Part shown: positions 21,830 through 32,960 of the stretch, piece by piece | Numbering within the stretch: the first letter of the stretch is position 1 | How the letters are laid out: each line of letters starts with the position of its first letter | Assembly: GCA_036346375.1 (NCBI GenBank) | Contig: CM070501.1 | Coordinates: forward strand, 50,633,326 to 50,697,325 | From: Guadua angustifolia | Lineage: Eukaryota; Streptophyta; Magnoliopsida; Poales; Poaceae | Length of the DNA stretch: 64,000 nt | Direction: 5' to 3' | The notes under the pieces: model-generated | Seen by the model: the letters and a program-made list of their open reading frames with translations, nothing else | What the model was told of the DNA's origin: nothing | Database searches by the model: none | Translations under genes and position numbers: made by a program

Positions 21830-22371
21830 TGGTTTCGTATTCGGATTTGCTTTCGTATTCTGGTATGCTTTCGTATCCAGAGCAGACAGGCGAGAGGGTT
21901 TCGTATTCGGATCAGACAGGCGATAAGATTTCGTATTTGGATTTGCTTTCGTATTCTGGTATGCTTTCATATTTTGATTTTTTGGTTTGACATTTCTAGA
22001 GTTAAATTTTTTCTAGTTGAAAATCCTTGATTTGATTTTTCCTGAGTAGAAATTCCCCAAGTTTGAAAGTTTCTCAAGTTGAAGTTTTTCCAGCTAAAAG
22101 TTTCTCGAGTTTGAAATTTTCTGAGTTAAAACTTTCCTGCTTTGAAATTTTTTTATTTAAAAACTTTTCGTGTTGAAACTTTGAAAATTTTTTGATTTGA
22201 AAATTTTCAAGTTGAAACTTTTTTATTTGAAATTTTTAGAGTTTAAACTTCTAAATTTAAAATTTTTCAATTTAATATTTTTTTAGTTTAAAACTTTGAG
22301 TTGAATTTTTTCCAATTGAAACTTTCTATTTAAGTTCTTCAAAGTTTAAATGTTTTAATTTTAATTTTTTC
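21830..22371. repeat. Short tandem repeats and 'gaaatttttcgagtt' low-complexity DNA
   Basis: From 21830 to 21985 the phrases TTCGTATTCGGAT, GCTTTCGTATTCTGGTATGC and GCAGACAGGCGAGAG or similar recur two to four times. From 21990 to 22371 a degenerate ~20-bp phrase (GAAATTTTTNGAGTTNAAA type) repeats. A similar phrase style is seen at 44714-44910 and 37195-37690. Confidence 0.65.
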
Positions 22372-22467
22372 CGATTTATTTGGTTCTGCGCTGGTGAGAA
22401 CTTGTGCCCAGTAGCGAGCTTGCCACGTGTCAACTCTACAATGCGTGCGTGAGGAAGGACTTGTCAG

Positions 22468-23030
22468 GGCATTCCCAATGGAGTTTCTTAGATGATGTCT
22501 TAGGCATTAATTACTATGCCACATAGGCACTATACTGAGTTGGTAAGTTATTTATTGATGAAAGAGATTGAAGTGATGTCTTATATAAGAAACCATTCTC
22601 GTAGAGAACCAATGCAGTTAGAAACCACTGAAAATAGTATTGGGATAGCCTAGATGTCTCCCCTACATATTTTGTGAGCCCCACATTGATTTGTTGTGGC
22701 ATTTAGATCGTCCTACGCACAAAATGTTTGTCATTGTAGCTTGCTAGATCAAATGTTTATTAATCCCGTGACATGCTTAATTGTGTGATCAAATGTTTGT
22801 CATTGTGGCTTGCTAGATCAACCAATATCCTATATATCTCTTTCCATATGCGTACAAAATAAAATGCACAACACAATTGAGGTTTGTATTGGATCAAAAC
22901 ATTTAGATAATTAATGCCCTTGGATTACTAGTAGACACCACCCATTGTGATATCTCACTAGAGACACCACATACTTAATGCATTTACTCATCTATAGATA
23001 CCACCTAAGAAACTATCCATTGGGAATGCC
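22468..23030. mobile_element. ~560-bp MITE with 'ggcattcccaatgg' termini
   Basis: Left end GGCATTCCCAATGGAGTTTC and right end CTATCCATTGGGAATGCC are inverted, with CTTAGATGATGTCT and CACCACCTAAG continuing the match inwards. Inside, a ~72-bp stretch (AAATGTTTGTCATTGTGGCT type) is duplicated. The target duplication is not clear. Non-autonomous DNA element. Confidence 0.75.
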
Positions 23031-23118
23031 TTGAGGTCGATCACAAATTAGAGGTACACATAACTCCTTACAAATGTATGTGGATAACGAAGATCTTTCT
23101 GCAAGAGTAGGTTAAAAA

Positions 23119-23648
23119 AATAAGTCTATTTTACAACCTTTAACTTTCTAAAAATTTTATTTAGCACCCTAACTATAAAATCAGATATTTAACACCCAAA
23201 AAACCTTATAACACCGAGTTAATTTACACATAAGTCGGTTTTAAAGGATGGTTTTGATATCTGGGTCTCACTTAAGATGACTTTTTGTCATATTGGTAGC
23301 TATGTTATCGAGTTTTGGTAATGATGATAAAATACAAAGATACTGATATCAATATTATCGACCTCTTTCTCACTCACTTTCTCTCTCTATCTATACTCTT
23401 TCATCTTATCGTCGTCGTTCCCTCTCTCATTTGGATCTACATTTGCAAATAATAATAAAATAGCCAACAAAATGGCAAAAAAATACAAAAATCACCATCC
23501 TTGTTAACAAAACCGCTCTTCAAAACCCTCTTAAGATGTAAATTAATTAATCTGATTTTGTAAGTTTAGAGTGCTAAATATCTAGTTTTGTAATTAATGA
23601 TGACAAATGGACTTTTAAGAAAGTTGAGGATGTAAAATAGACTTATTC
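23119..23648. mobile_element. ~530-bp MITE with 'aataagtctattttaca' termini
   Basis: AATAAGTCTATTTTACAACC on the left and GGATGTAAAATAGACTTATT on the right are inverted repeats. The next bases (TAACTTTC / GAAAGTTGA) also pair imperfectly. No open frame of interest. Confidence 0.65.
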
Positions 23649-23979
23649 TGCAAAGAATAAACAGGATATATATAAATTTTAGCAATAACCACGCAATTCC
23701 TATTATCCTAATATATGTATATATAAGCCTCTTTTTTCACTCCGGTCTATCTGCCTTTCCATGCCTCTGAGCTGATGGGGTTAGTGGATGCTTTTTGATC
23801 CGATAGGCATGCAACTAATAACTAAGTATTTAATTAAGTAATTAAGTAAATAAAATATCATTTCAACAACCAGCACAAATGATTTTCAGGCAGTTGCATG
23901 CATCCACGTGAAACGGATAAGTACTCATTCCTATCTCCCCTGGCGTTCGCGTATGGTGTTCTTTCTATCGCGTATGGTC

Positions 23980-24420
23980 TAGGGTGGTAAAAAAAAACTT
24001 GAGACTCGTGAGCTACTCGAGTTTGACTTGTGAGAGGTTTAATTTGAGTTTGATTCGAGCTCTAAATAAGTTGAACTCGAGCTCGAGCTCACGAACTTAA
24101 CCGAGCCGAGCTGAGCTCGAATAGTTCACGAGCCTACTCGAGCCTGGACCGAGCTTTCTCGAGTTTGTTACCGAGCTTCCTTGAGCCGAGTTTATTCAAA
24201 CTTGTTACCGAGCCTACCGAGCTTACTAGAATAACCGAGCTTATACGAATTTACCAAGCTTACTTGAGCTTATTAAGGTTACCGAGCTTAGTCAAGCCGA
24301 GCTCGAGCCTGAGTCGAGACTCAAATCCCAACTCAAGTTTGGCTTGAGCTCGGTTCAAGTCTTACCGAGCTCGAACCTAGAGGGTCAGGCTCGCTCGAGT
24401 TCGACTCGTTTACAACCCTA
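23980..24420. mobile_element. ~440-bp element rich in 'ctcgagct' motifs
   Basis: TAGGGTGGTAAAA at the left and TTTACAACCCTA at the right are inverted. The interior is packed with CGAGCTCGAG, ACCGAGCTTA and TACTCGAGTT variants, which pair with each other. This composition is typical of a known style of grass MITE. The frame at 24165-24347 is a by-product. Confidence 0.6.
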
Positions 24421-24567
24421 ATAGTGTTGTTGTGCGACTGTGTTAGAAGTATGAAGAATTATACCTCTATTAATCCTTGCAGGATTCGCCGCCTCTGGTG
24501 CGTTTGAGCCGAGCCGGCCGCACGACTTGGCTCAGTCGGCCGATCGGCTCGACTCAAAAAAAAAATC

Positions 24568-25200
24568 GCGTTTAGGTCTCTTCAAAATTTGTAATTACGT
24601 ATAGCTCCCTTCCACGGTTTTTTACGAAGAGAACCTTCTAATCCAGAAAAATCGTGGATCTTTCGTGAGAGTGCTCTAAATAGATACCGAAAAAACGTAG
24701 TTGCGTTTGGATCATTCTGGCTATTTTTCATGAAAAGAACCTTTCGATTTAGCGCAATCGCATATGTACTTGTGTCCTTTCAACCGTTTCTCGCGTTTCT
24801 TTCACGATTTAAAAAAAACGACGGAAAAAACGAAATTGTTTCCGTGAAAAAAAAAACATCGCATGGCTGGCCGAGTTGGCTCGTTTTCCCCTTTTCACGT
24901 GTAGGTCCCTCAAAAAATACGTAATTACGTGTAAGCCCTTCCCGTGGTTTTTTACGAAGAGGAACTTGTAGTTCAGAAAAATCGCGAATTTTTCGTGGAA
25001 AGACGCTAAATAAATACTAAAAAAACGTAGTGTCGTTTAGATCATTCCGAATATTTTTCACGAAAATGACCTTTTAATTTAGCGTAATCGCAGATGCGTT
25101 TGTATTCTTTCAACCGTTTCGTACGTTTTCTCGATGATTTTGAAAGAAAAAAACACCGACAGAAAAAAAAATGAAATTGTTTACGCAAAAGAGACAACGC
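24568..25200. repeat. ~330-bp tandem duplication (diverged)
   Basis: Two units share the same ordered phrases: GTAATTACGTATAGCTCCC / GTAATTACGTGTAAGCCC; GGTTTTTTACGAAGAG at about 24616 and 24946; CAGAAAAATCG; TTTAGCGCAATCGCA / TTTAGCGTAATCGCA; CTTTCAACCGTTTC. Spacing is about 330 bp. A further relic is at 11391-11689. Confidence 0.75.
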
Positions 25201-28200
25201 ACGCGGCATGTCACATGGTGAAATCTGTCCTAGTATATGCTATTAATAGCTGAGTATCCATGTGTTGCTACGGATAAAATAGACATAATATCTTTACATA
25301 TTGAGCCACTTGTCACTTTGGTCGGCCTTCAACACGTCATTGACTCTGATGAGGTGCAACGGTGACGATGAAAACTACCAAATCGACACAACTTGAGTAG
25401 CACGCTAGCTCCTACGACTCACCAGGAAGAAACCAATCGAGTTGGTGTTAGTGGAGTCACAGCGAGTAGGGGCGGTGATGATGGTTCCACGGTAGCGGTG
25501 CTCCACGGTGAGAACGGGCTACAAAGGAACACATCATGAGGTCTCGGATGATGAGGCAATGCTAAAAAGGATCACGACCAAGGTCGAAGCTGACTAGGGC
25601 TTAGCAATGGTGGCGGTCGTGGAGGGCAGCCGGAGTGGAGGGTGATGACGCAAATCCGGCGGGGAACTGCATAAAAATGGAAATTAACTGATGCGATTTG
25701 CTCACGAGAGGATTTGGTGCGTCGTAACGTGGTCATCGAGGCAAGAAACTCACCGGGGATAGGCCGGATAGCGATGGCCTCAGTGAAGCACACGCACAGG
25801 CACCGAGAACGATCGATGAGAGCATTCCAAGCGAACCTGTGGGGTGTGGGCAAAATGCTCGACCAAGGGAAAAAATGGAGACATGGTGGAGTGTATAGGG
25901 AGGTGACGTGGTTGCAACAAGGAGTTAAGGCGGGTAGATGGCCACATTCAAGCCTCGTTCTTGCGGTAGGGGGCAAGAACGCAATCTATGCCATGATATG
26001 GACTCCTTTTATCTGGCAATGTCTTCAATTCAGAGAAGAGGGCAGAGCATTATGTTGGGTGGAGTGCTCGAAGGGGTCAAATTCGCCACCTTTTGCAGCG
26101 GCATTGTGGCGCTATAGTGCTCGGAGCCTTGTCTCCAATGGTGGACGAACGGTGCGGACGACGACCCTGTTGGTGGGTCCCAACTGTCGATGACAGAGAT
26201 GAGAAGAAGGGAGGAGAGACGGCTCAATCAAGTACGCTTCTACACAGGGAAGATGGAAAGTATGAGAAGGGGAAACTGGCTATCATGGTGCACAGGCCAA
26301 CGATGGGCCGGAAGCGACACGGGTCAGCCCCAAAAATAGTTTTGGGATTTATAATTCGTTTTCCAATTGATTTTATTCCAGAAAAGGAGTTTAAATTTTT
26401 AGATTTAGCAACACAACTCAAAAAACTTCTAAAATTTGTGGAGGCGCACTTTTGATTATTTGGAATTTAAATAAATTATCAACAGGTCATGGTCATGGTC
26501 AGGTTTAATTTAATTACATAAAGCTGTTGGAAATTAAGAAAAACACTTTTCTTAATGCACAAAATTTATGAAAAGGCATGGAAATGAAGAAAACAATGAC
26601 TTTACAATTAAGTATACATTTTTAGGAGTTTTTGGGATGTCACAGATAAAACCATAAGCAAGATTAGAATACCTAAACAAAAGTCAGAACACTTAAATAG
26701 AAAAGTTTTGACACATATCATGAGCTGGTATAATCATGCAAACAACAAAAGAATGAAGCATGCGAGCTACTGATTTCTAGATGGAGTCAAATATACATCA
26801 AACCAATTTAATGAAGGGAATTGTACTCAATCAAACATTCATGTATTTGACTGCAAGAATCGTGCTTCTTTCATCTTAAACATGAAATAGAGATGATTAC
26901 GCTACTCTGCGTTACATAATAGCTTCCAAAAGAATTTTAGTAAATCATGTCCATTCAAATAACTGGACATATAAAATACTCGAATTTGAATACACCCATC
27001 TACATGCAAACATTATCTTCAATGTATATGTTGAAACACTCACAAAACTATAGAATTTTAGTTTTTTGACACAACATGCAAAAAAGGATTCACTTAACAT
27101 ATTTTCATCGTGTCCATTGAAGCTTTCAATGTGTCCTTTGTGGACCTTGCGCTGCAAGCATCCCCCGGCAAATTTGTACATCTTTAGCCCACTCCATGAT
27201 GAATGTGCCCAAAACCACCACACACAACCAAAGTAAAATTTACTCTTCCAATTGTGGTAATTCAATACAGGAGCAATGCTAGAGAAGGGTAGTATTAGAA
27301 CTTGGGGAGGCAAGTAACCCGAGGCAAATAGTGTGAAGTCAAATAGTGCATCAATCTCTACTATATAGTCAATCCGAGTTACGGTGTTAAGACAGAACTA
27401 ATAGCTAGTCCAGCATTGCGTAACCTTTGGTCTAGATGCAAGGTAATTAATGCTTTTCATAGTCTTTTCATTGTGTTTAAATGCTTGCCAAAAGGGACAC
27501 CAAAACAAAACTGTGAATTTTCCCATAATGGTGCTAGTATAACTAACAAATTTGAATTGGATACACTATACAAAAAATACCTTATCGGTCATATATCATT
27601 GTATGTGCACAAATGCAGAAGCATACAGAAAGTAAGTTAACCAATGAATAAGTATCTTATTCTGACAGATTTGTACACCAACTTCCATGGAATTGGTTCA
27701 TCCTAGATCATCCAGCGGGATAATAAGGGAAGTAATAAATTTGTGCAGCCTAAAAAGAGACAAATTAGACACAATTAGCTAAAATAATAAGAAATGGATC
27801 TTACAATCTAGAGCAAGCATTTCATCGAGAACCTTCTGCATGGTAGGCATACGGACATCCAGAGCACAAGAAACGAATGGGGAGGAGAAAGCAGGAGGAC
27901 CTTGTAGAGCTTCTCGGTGAAGATGGCACCCAACTCACAATGATGCAAATTCAAGGCGAGATGACCAAGACCTCTTCAGGGATATGGTGCCACAAGATCG
28001 TTAGCGGCAGCTATGGTCAGCGAGCACAATACAGTGGCGTCTAGAGGGAGGAGGAGATAGACAGTGCAGAGTGGCGCTAAGCTCGACAAGGCAGCCCGGT
28101 TCAACCGCATGGAGTGCTTAAGAAGAGGAACACAAATACGGCTTGTAAGGAGGTTGAGCGCCACCAAGATCTTCTCCTTCATGTTCTCCCCAAGCTCCAC

Positions 28201-29186
28201 TATCTTTTTTTCCTTGTCACCTTCTCTGCCTCCCACATCTACTTCGGCTTCTAAGTTAGGAATCGAGGTTAAGGAAGGGAAGGAGTCTTTTGTATGTGTC
28301 AGCCATTCACAAATCAAAGATATAGCAGGTGAGGGGCACAATTGAAATAGGCACGCTTCTGGATCCAGATCGACAGCAGCATAGGCAGCCATCGCCGCAA
28401 TGAACACGCTCGTGGGAAGGACTTAGGGGAGGAGACACAAGCATAGCAGCGATCAGATGGTTGATGTGGGTTTGAGTGGGTGCGAGGGGGAGGAGGAGGA
28501 AGAGGGAGGAAGGGAGAGAAAGAGATGAGGGACTAATCCGGAAGCCATTGGTGATGGAATTGCACATAATCGTGAAGAGGAATGTGAAAGATCACATGAA
28601 GGAGGGTGACCCCACCATGAGGCGAAGGCCATGAGAGTGACGGGGATGGCGGGCGATGGAGGAAGAGGACGAAAGCACAACGGTTAAGGGGACAGCATGA
28701 GCGAGTAGAGCTCTCTGGAAGGAGGGGGCGATGGTGGATATAGGGGAAGAAGGCATTGGCAAGGTGGGGGAGGAAGGGAGGGTTAGGGTAGGCCACAAAC
28801 GAGGGATGGTTGCAAGAGGACATGAGGGGAATGAGAGAAGAAATCGTGGCCCAACTGATTGGCACATGCTATCATGAGAGGAAGGAGAGAAGCTAACGAG
28901 GGGGAGAAAACAAATGATGCACTAATCACCAATAGGTTCTTTTTAAGTAGTAAGGATAAAAAAAGGTAGTGGTGGTAGTTCATCTGCCATCCTACCACCA
29001 CATCCTCTTACAAGGCAATAGTTTTCGATCGACATGTGGATCTTGCCTACAGGTCTATAGGATGTGAAGCAATTAGAGAGAATATAAAGCAAAACTTGCC
29101 AACCAAATAACAAACTGTGCACGAAACATAGAGCAAAACATGCTACCTTCTTAACAAGTTGGCTAATGTTAGTTGCATGGAACAAT
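25201..29186. other. Gene-free stretch with scattered open frames, probably old retroelement DNA
   Basis: Open frames of 120-160 codons occur at 25572-25976 (minus), 25714-26193 (plus), 26945-27313 (minus), 27976-28407 (minus) and 28533-28865 (minus). Overlapping alternatives exist on the other strand and no domain, repeat or consistent codon bias is seen. The stretch ending GTTTTTGGGATGTCACA near 26642 resembles the 3' end of a gypsy-type LTR, but no partner was found. 28440-28900 is strongly purine-rich. Confidence 0.35.
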
Positions 29187-29499
29187 CACCACTACAGAAC
29201 ACCACATCACTGCCGGTTCTAAACTGGCATCACTACCGGGTATTGGAACCGGCAGTACGTAATCGGCAGTGATAGTCAGACTATCATTGCCGGTTGTGGA
29301 ACCGGCAGTGATAGTCTGTATTACTGCCGGTTCTAGAACTAGAACCGGCAGTGATAGTATAAATCCAAAAATCGCTTGATAAAATCAAAAAATATATTTA
29401 TTTGCACATGAATCAACCTGTATTCCTGTATTCACTATTACGCACGATCGCGCGTCACAAGTCACGCGATTTTCGCGCGAAATACGCGCGCGTGCGGTT

Positions 29500-29560
29500 G
29501 CTAGGATTCGAACCTATGACCTACTGCTTCGCGTAAACACTCTTTACCATCCCACCTAAC
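29500..29560 (-). other. tRNA-like relic inside the CACTA element
   Basis: On the minus strand GGTTCGAATCC (29504-29514) is a perfect pol III B box. It is flanked by ATAGG and CCTAG-type stem halves that pair at four of five positions. About 40 bp upstream GGTGGGATGGTAAAGAG resembles an A box. No complete cloverleaf or acceptor stem could be drawn, so this is a relic and not a tRNA gene. Confidence 0.4.
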
Positions 29561-29949
29561 ACACACTTCTCAACTAGTATAAGATATATGTTCCTTTTAT
29601 CCCTTCACATCCGAAAGTTTCAACGATTATTTGGACATTCAAATGACTTCAAATAAAAACGTTGTCAACTGCAAAGTTGTAGATCTCATCGAGAGCTACA
29701 ATTTTCATATAAATTTTATCTTCATCCGACTCCGTATGCAAAAGTTATGATTTTTTCAAAAAATAGTATCATTGCCGATTCGATTCCGAACCGGCAGTAA
29801 TACTATTATCACTGCCGGTTCTTGTTGAGAACCGGCAGTGATAATAGCCTCACCGACAGTTCGTATTCCGAACAGGCTAATATTTTGAAAAAATCATAAC
29901 TTTTACATACGGAGTCGGATGGAGTTCGTATTCCGAACCGGCTAATATT

Positions 29950-30267
29950 TTTTGAAAAAATCATAACTTTTGCATACGGAGTCGGATGGAGACAAAACTT
30001 ATATGAAAATTGTAGCTCTCGATGAGATCTAAAACTTTGTAGTTGACAACTTTTTTATTTGAAGTCATTTAAACGTCCAAATAATCGTTAACAACTTTTA
30101 TCTCTAAATATTCGAATGTTTCAACGATTATTTGGATGTCTAAATGACTTCAAATAAAAAACTTGTCAACTACAAAGTTGTAGATCTCATCGAGAGCTAC
30201 AATTCTCATATAAATTTTGTCTCCATCCGACTTCGTATGCAAAAGTTATGATTTTTTCAAAAAGTAT
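29950..30267. repeat. ~145-bp inverted repeat with a ~26-nt loop (hairpin) inside the CACTA
   Basis: The left arm (about 29950-30092) carries AAAATCATAACTTTTGCATA, then GTAGCTCTCGATGAGATCT, then AAGTCATTTAAACGTCCAAAT. The right arm (about 30119-30267) carries the reverse complements in reverse order. A third copy in the right-arm orientation lies at 29617-29765. A transcript would form a long, nearly perfect double strand. Confidence 0.8.
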
Positions 30268-30488
30268 TATCACTGCTGGTTCGGAATGTTCGATTCCGAA
30301 CCGGCAGTGATACTTCCTCCATTATCACTGCCGGGTTCTTGTTGAGAACCGGCAGTGATAATAACTTATCACTGCCGGTTTTTAAGAAGAACCAGCAATA
30401 ATAGTATCATTGCCGGTTTAGCTTTTGAACCGACAGTAAAAGTGCCGGCAGTGATAGATCGGTAAGAATGAGGTTTTTTGTAGTAGTG

Positions 30489-31689
30489 AATATGTCATGA
30501 GTTTATTAAATTTTAGATGCACGTTGTTGATCGAAGACCAGGATAGAGGATAAAAATACCAAAATCTCAATGAAAATGGCATTTATTGTCTAAGAAATTA
30601 GAGTCACACTATACCGTAAAAAAATCAAATACACACACATATGTATGTATGTATCATCGTGTGAGCCTAGCTTTTTCGTCGAACAAAGAAGTTGTAATCT
30701 TTTCAATAAAATTCTTGTGAAATAGAACCACATCATGAAACGAATTATTGAAAAATTATTGGACATCGATCACATCTATAAGTCTGAACTTTTGTTTTCG
30801 GAGATCTCGGTTTTCTTGGTAGAAAAAAAATCCAAATTTGAATTTTTGTTTTTGTGGTTCATCTGGAATTTATCGGAAATTTATAAATCTCGCCGAGATT
30901 TCGTTCTCCAGCCACGTTCGAGATTTCAAGTGTAACAAGATTTCAATCCTTGATTCAAGGTACCTCAGCTTTGGAGATATAAAAAATCTCACAATGATCC
31001 TCAAATCAGGAAAAAAATCAAAATTACTAGACATTCCCTCATTAATCGAGAGAAGAGGGGAAGATCTACACTACTTGCTTTACTGGATGCAGATTATAAC
31101 AACTCAAGCTATAACGGTACAGATTAATTATAAATATTACAATTGTATAAGAAATACAACTATTTTCAAAAGGTAATAGAGTTATATAACAAATATAACA
31201 TGTTAAATATCAAGCTGCGCAATAGCGATGCAAATTCCGCTAGTTACTACAAGAGTATTGAAAGATCTAAATAGCAATTTACACTGCAATTTCTTTATGA
31301 AGGTGATCACCCTGACTTGTACGTTGGACAATTTGGGCATTGCTCAATTAAAGGTATATACTTTGGCAATGGAAGTATAGTTTCAAGAAAGAGTTTGCCA
31401 CGGTTATCCATAGGATAAAGAAGAAATACTTTCCTTAAATGCCAGAGTGGCTATACATAATCTAAATTAACCTGTTTTATTCCCTTCCGCTTACATTTCC
31501 GTATCTTTGCAATCCTTTTATTTACATATTTAAAATATAACAATACACACTATACAGTAAGATCTTTTCCTACTGTTACGGGAAAACAAAATATTTCTGC
31601 TACCATTGTCCAATTAATATTGACCAGTGTTATCACTGTGTGCCTGTTTGGCTGTTCGTCTGCTTACTGTTCAGGTCAATCTATACTAT
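30489..31689. other. Gene-free stretch
   Basis: 30780-30955 contains a module with GTTTTCTTGGTAGAAAAAAA and AATCTCGCCGAGATTTCG related to 480-640. No downstream exon of the oxidosqualene cyclase relic could be found here on the minus strand, where it would be expected. A short plus-strand frame near 31295-31360 was not identified. Confidence 0.4.
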
Positions 31690-31691
31690 AC

Positions 31692-31895
31692 CTTCGTATG
31701 CATGAAGAGGTCATCACTCATCACACACTGCCTCCACAGCTCCGCTGGAACTTGTTCTTCCGGCCGGTACTCCTCGCGCGAGCTCCTCCGGCAGTCCGGC
31801 GTGCCGAGGTCCTGGTCCAACTTAACACCCAACACCTGAAGCCCCACGATTTGCGTCGACCGCACGCCATCCTCACCGATTTTGAGCTTCCACAT
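31692..31895 (-). pseudogene. Oxidosqualene cyclase, exon 1 relic
   Basis: The minus-strand ATG at 31893-31895 opens MWKLKIGEDG, the diagnostic N-terminus of plant 2,3-oxidosqualene cyclases (cycloartenol, beta-amyrin and related triterpene synthases; ER/lipid-bound enzymes that cyclise oxidosqualene). Family hallmarks follow: RST, a VG-QV-type stretch, DLGTP, and SDDLFMHTK in place of the usual S(A/S)DLLMR-Q. After this comes AAG/GTATAG, an apparent splice donor at 31690-31691 exactly where exon 1 normally ends. Between DLGTP and SDDL the resemblance jumps frames (PEELA in one, KNKFQRS in another), so at least two or three indels have occurred. No further exons are seen in the 1.2 kb downstream, and the repeats beyond begin at 30.5 kb. 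I read this as an isolated, decayed first exon, not a working gene. Confidence 0.65.
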
Positions 31896-32067
31896 GGTGA
31901 TGGTGATGGCTCCGGCGAAGGCTGTAAATCACGGGAGCACGGCAAGTGGTGGACGCCTCGAGGGCAAGAGAGAGAAAGACAAGGCAGGAGGTCACGACAA
32001 CGGTAAGAACGAAGGCGAGGGCGTACTGTATGTGCGACGCCAGGAAGAACTCGACCCGTACATTCAT
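31873..32067 (-). CDS. Small hypothetical single-pass membrane ORF (64 aa)
   Basis: The ORF starts at an ATG at 32065-32067 (MNVRVEFFL). Residues about 14-37 (QYALAFVLTVVVTSCLVFLS) form a convincing membrane helix. The tail holds five consecutive histidines (RSHHHHHVEAQNR). A consensus TATA box lies about 45 bp upstream. Its 3' end overlaps the start of the oxidosqualene cyclase relic in another frame, so it might be the first part of a longer decayed reading frame, a leader ORF, or an independent small protein. I do not recognise the family. Confidence 0.3.
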   Translation of the reverse strand: MNVRVEFFLASHIQYALAFVLTVVVTSCLVFLSLALEASTTCRAPVIYSLRRSHHHHHVEAQNR

Positions 32068-32107
32068 GCATGCGTTGGTTCGACGGCTCGCGCATGCAGG
32101 CGCCTAC

Positions 32108-32118
32108 ATATTTATATA
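32108..32118 (-). promoter_or_regulatory. TATA box upstream of the small membrane ORF and cyclase relic
   Basis: The minus strand reads TATATAAATATG, a consensus TATA element. It is 40-50 bp upstream of the ATG at 32067 and about 215 bp upstream of the cyclase ATG at 31895, so it could have served either. GC-rich DNA with CGTACGTA runs surrounds it. Confidence 0.45.
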
Positions 32119-32410
32119 CGTACGTACCCCGGTGCTCGGCCGTCCTCCGGCGGGGCCTCCGCTAGCGCGCTGCGTGACTTCACGTACGTGTGCGTGGATA
32201 TATATGCTTATGCGCACACCGATCGTATACGTGCATTTACGGGAGTCAGAGGGAGTAGGTGTTGCACTTGCTGGTGGCGCCAATATCTATATGCAGTTGC
32301 TACGAGTACTAAATATATAGCGAAACGTGGCTTGGATATGTGCATCACATGAGCACACCACACCGGTCGTACGTGCATTTACGGGAGTCAGGAGAAGTAG
32401 GTGTTGGACG

Positions 32411-32960
32411 TAGGATATCTTTAATAGTGTTACTGTAGGTACCTCTTAACTATATCATGACTATAAAATTCTACATAGAGGATTAATGAGGTGAGGAAAA
32501 AGAATACGATGTCTCTTAAGATATCTTCAATAGAGCTACTTCGGCTGTCCCTTCACTGTACAATGTTAGTAAAATCCTATGTGGAGAGGAGAGGAGATAA
32601 ATATGTAAGAGACAAACTTATTACGCAAACCAACACATTTAGTGATAAGTGTGAGGGTAAAATATGCTAAAACTAATATAAAATAGTTAAATGCATGATT
32701 TTAGAGATAAACTACTAAGAGATGATGTCTGTAGTACCGTTTCTAGTTGAGTTGGAATCCTTAGAGATAATAACAAGAGACAAACTATATATTGCACATG
32801 CTCTTATGTAAGAGATAATCTGATCACGCAAACCAACGTAAATAGTGATAGAGTGTGAGAGTAAAATGTGATAAAAATAATATTAATAGTTAGAGGAATG
32901 ATTTTATAGACATACTATTAGAGATATTATCTTTAGTATTGTCTTACTTAGAGATAATCT
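32411..32960. repeat. AT-rich repeat with 'agagataa' phrases, partly duplicated
   Basis: A phrase of the form GAGACAAACTTATTACGCAAACCAAC ... TAGTGATA ... GTGTGAGGGTAAAATATG (shortened) occurs at about 32610-32670 and again at about 32815-32870. GATATCTTTAATAGTGTTAC and AGATATCTTCAATAGAGCTAC are a second repeated pair (32416, 32519). It looks like a duplicated MITE; ends are not defined. Confidence 0.5.

Larger units (their letters stand above)
29187..30488. mobile_element. Non-autonomous CACTA transposon, 1302 bp, AAT target-site duplication
   Basis: The left end CACCACTACAGAACACC and right end GGTTTTTTGTAGTAGTG are inverted. AAT flanks both sides at 29184-29186 and 30489-30491. Both subterminal regions hold many copies, in both orientations, of a core TCACTGCCGGTT / AACCGGCAGTGA, the binding-site arrangement of En/Spm-type elements. 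No transposase frame is present. The interior has a three-fold alternating inverted repeat (29615-30267) and a tRNA-like segment (29500-29560). The motif is the same as in the large CACTA composite at 54.4-64 kb, so that family could supply transposase in trans. Confidence 0.9.

Noticed and set aside
21673..21990. 105-codon plus-strand frame downstream of the LINE
   Set aside because: Its second half only translates short tandem repeats (SYSDLLSYSGML).
25572..28865. Multiple 90-160-codon frames on both strands
   Set aside because: Each has a rival on the other strand, and none shows a domain or intron-exon logic.
29500..29560. A functional tRNA gene
   Set aside because: The B box is perfect, but no acceptor stem or complete cloverleaf can be drawn.
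31721..32095. 124-codon minus-strand frame across the cyclase relic
   Set aside because: Only a short part (KNKFQRS) matches the cyclase family; the rest is out-of-frame sequence of the relic and of the small membrane ORF.
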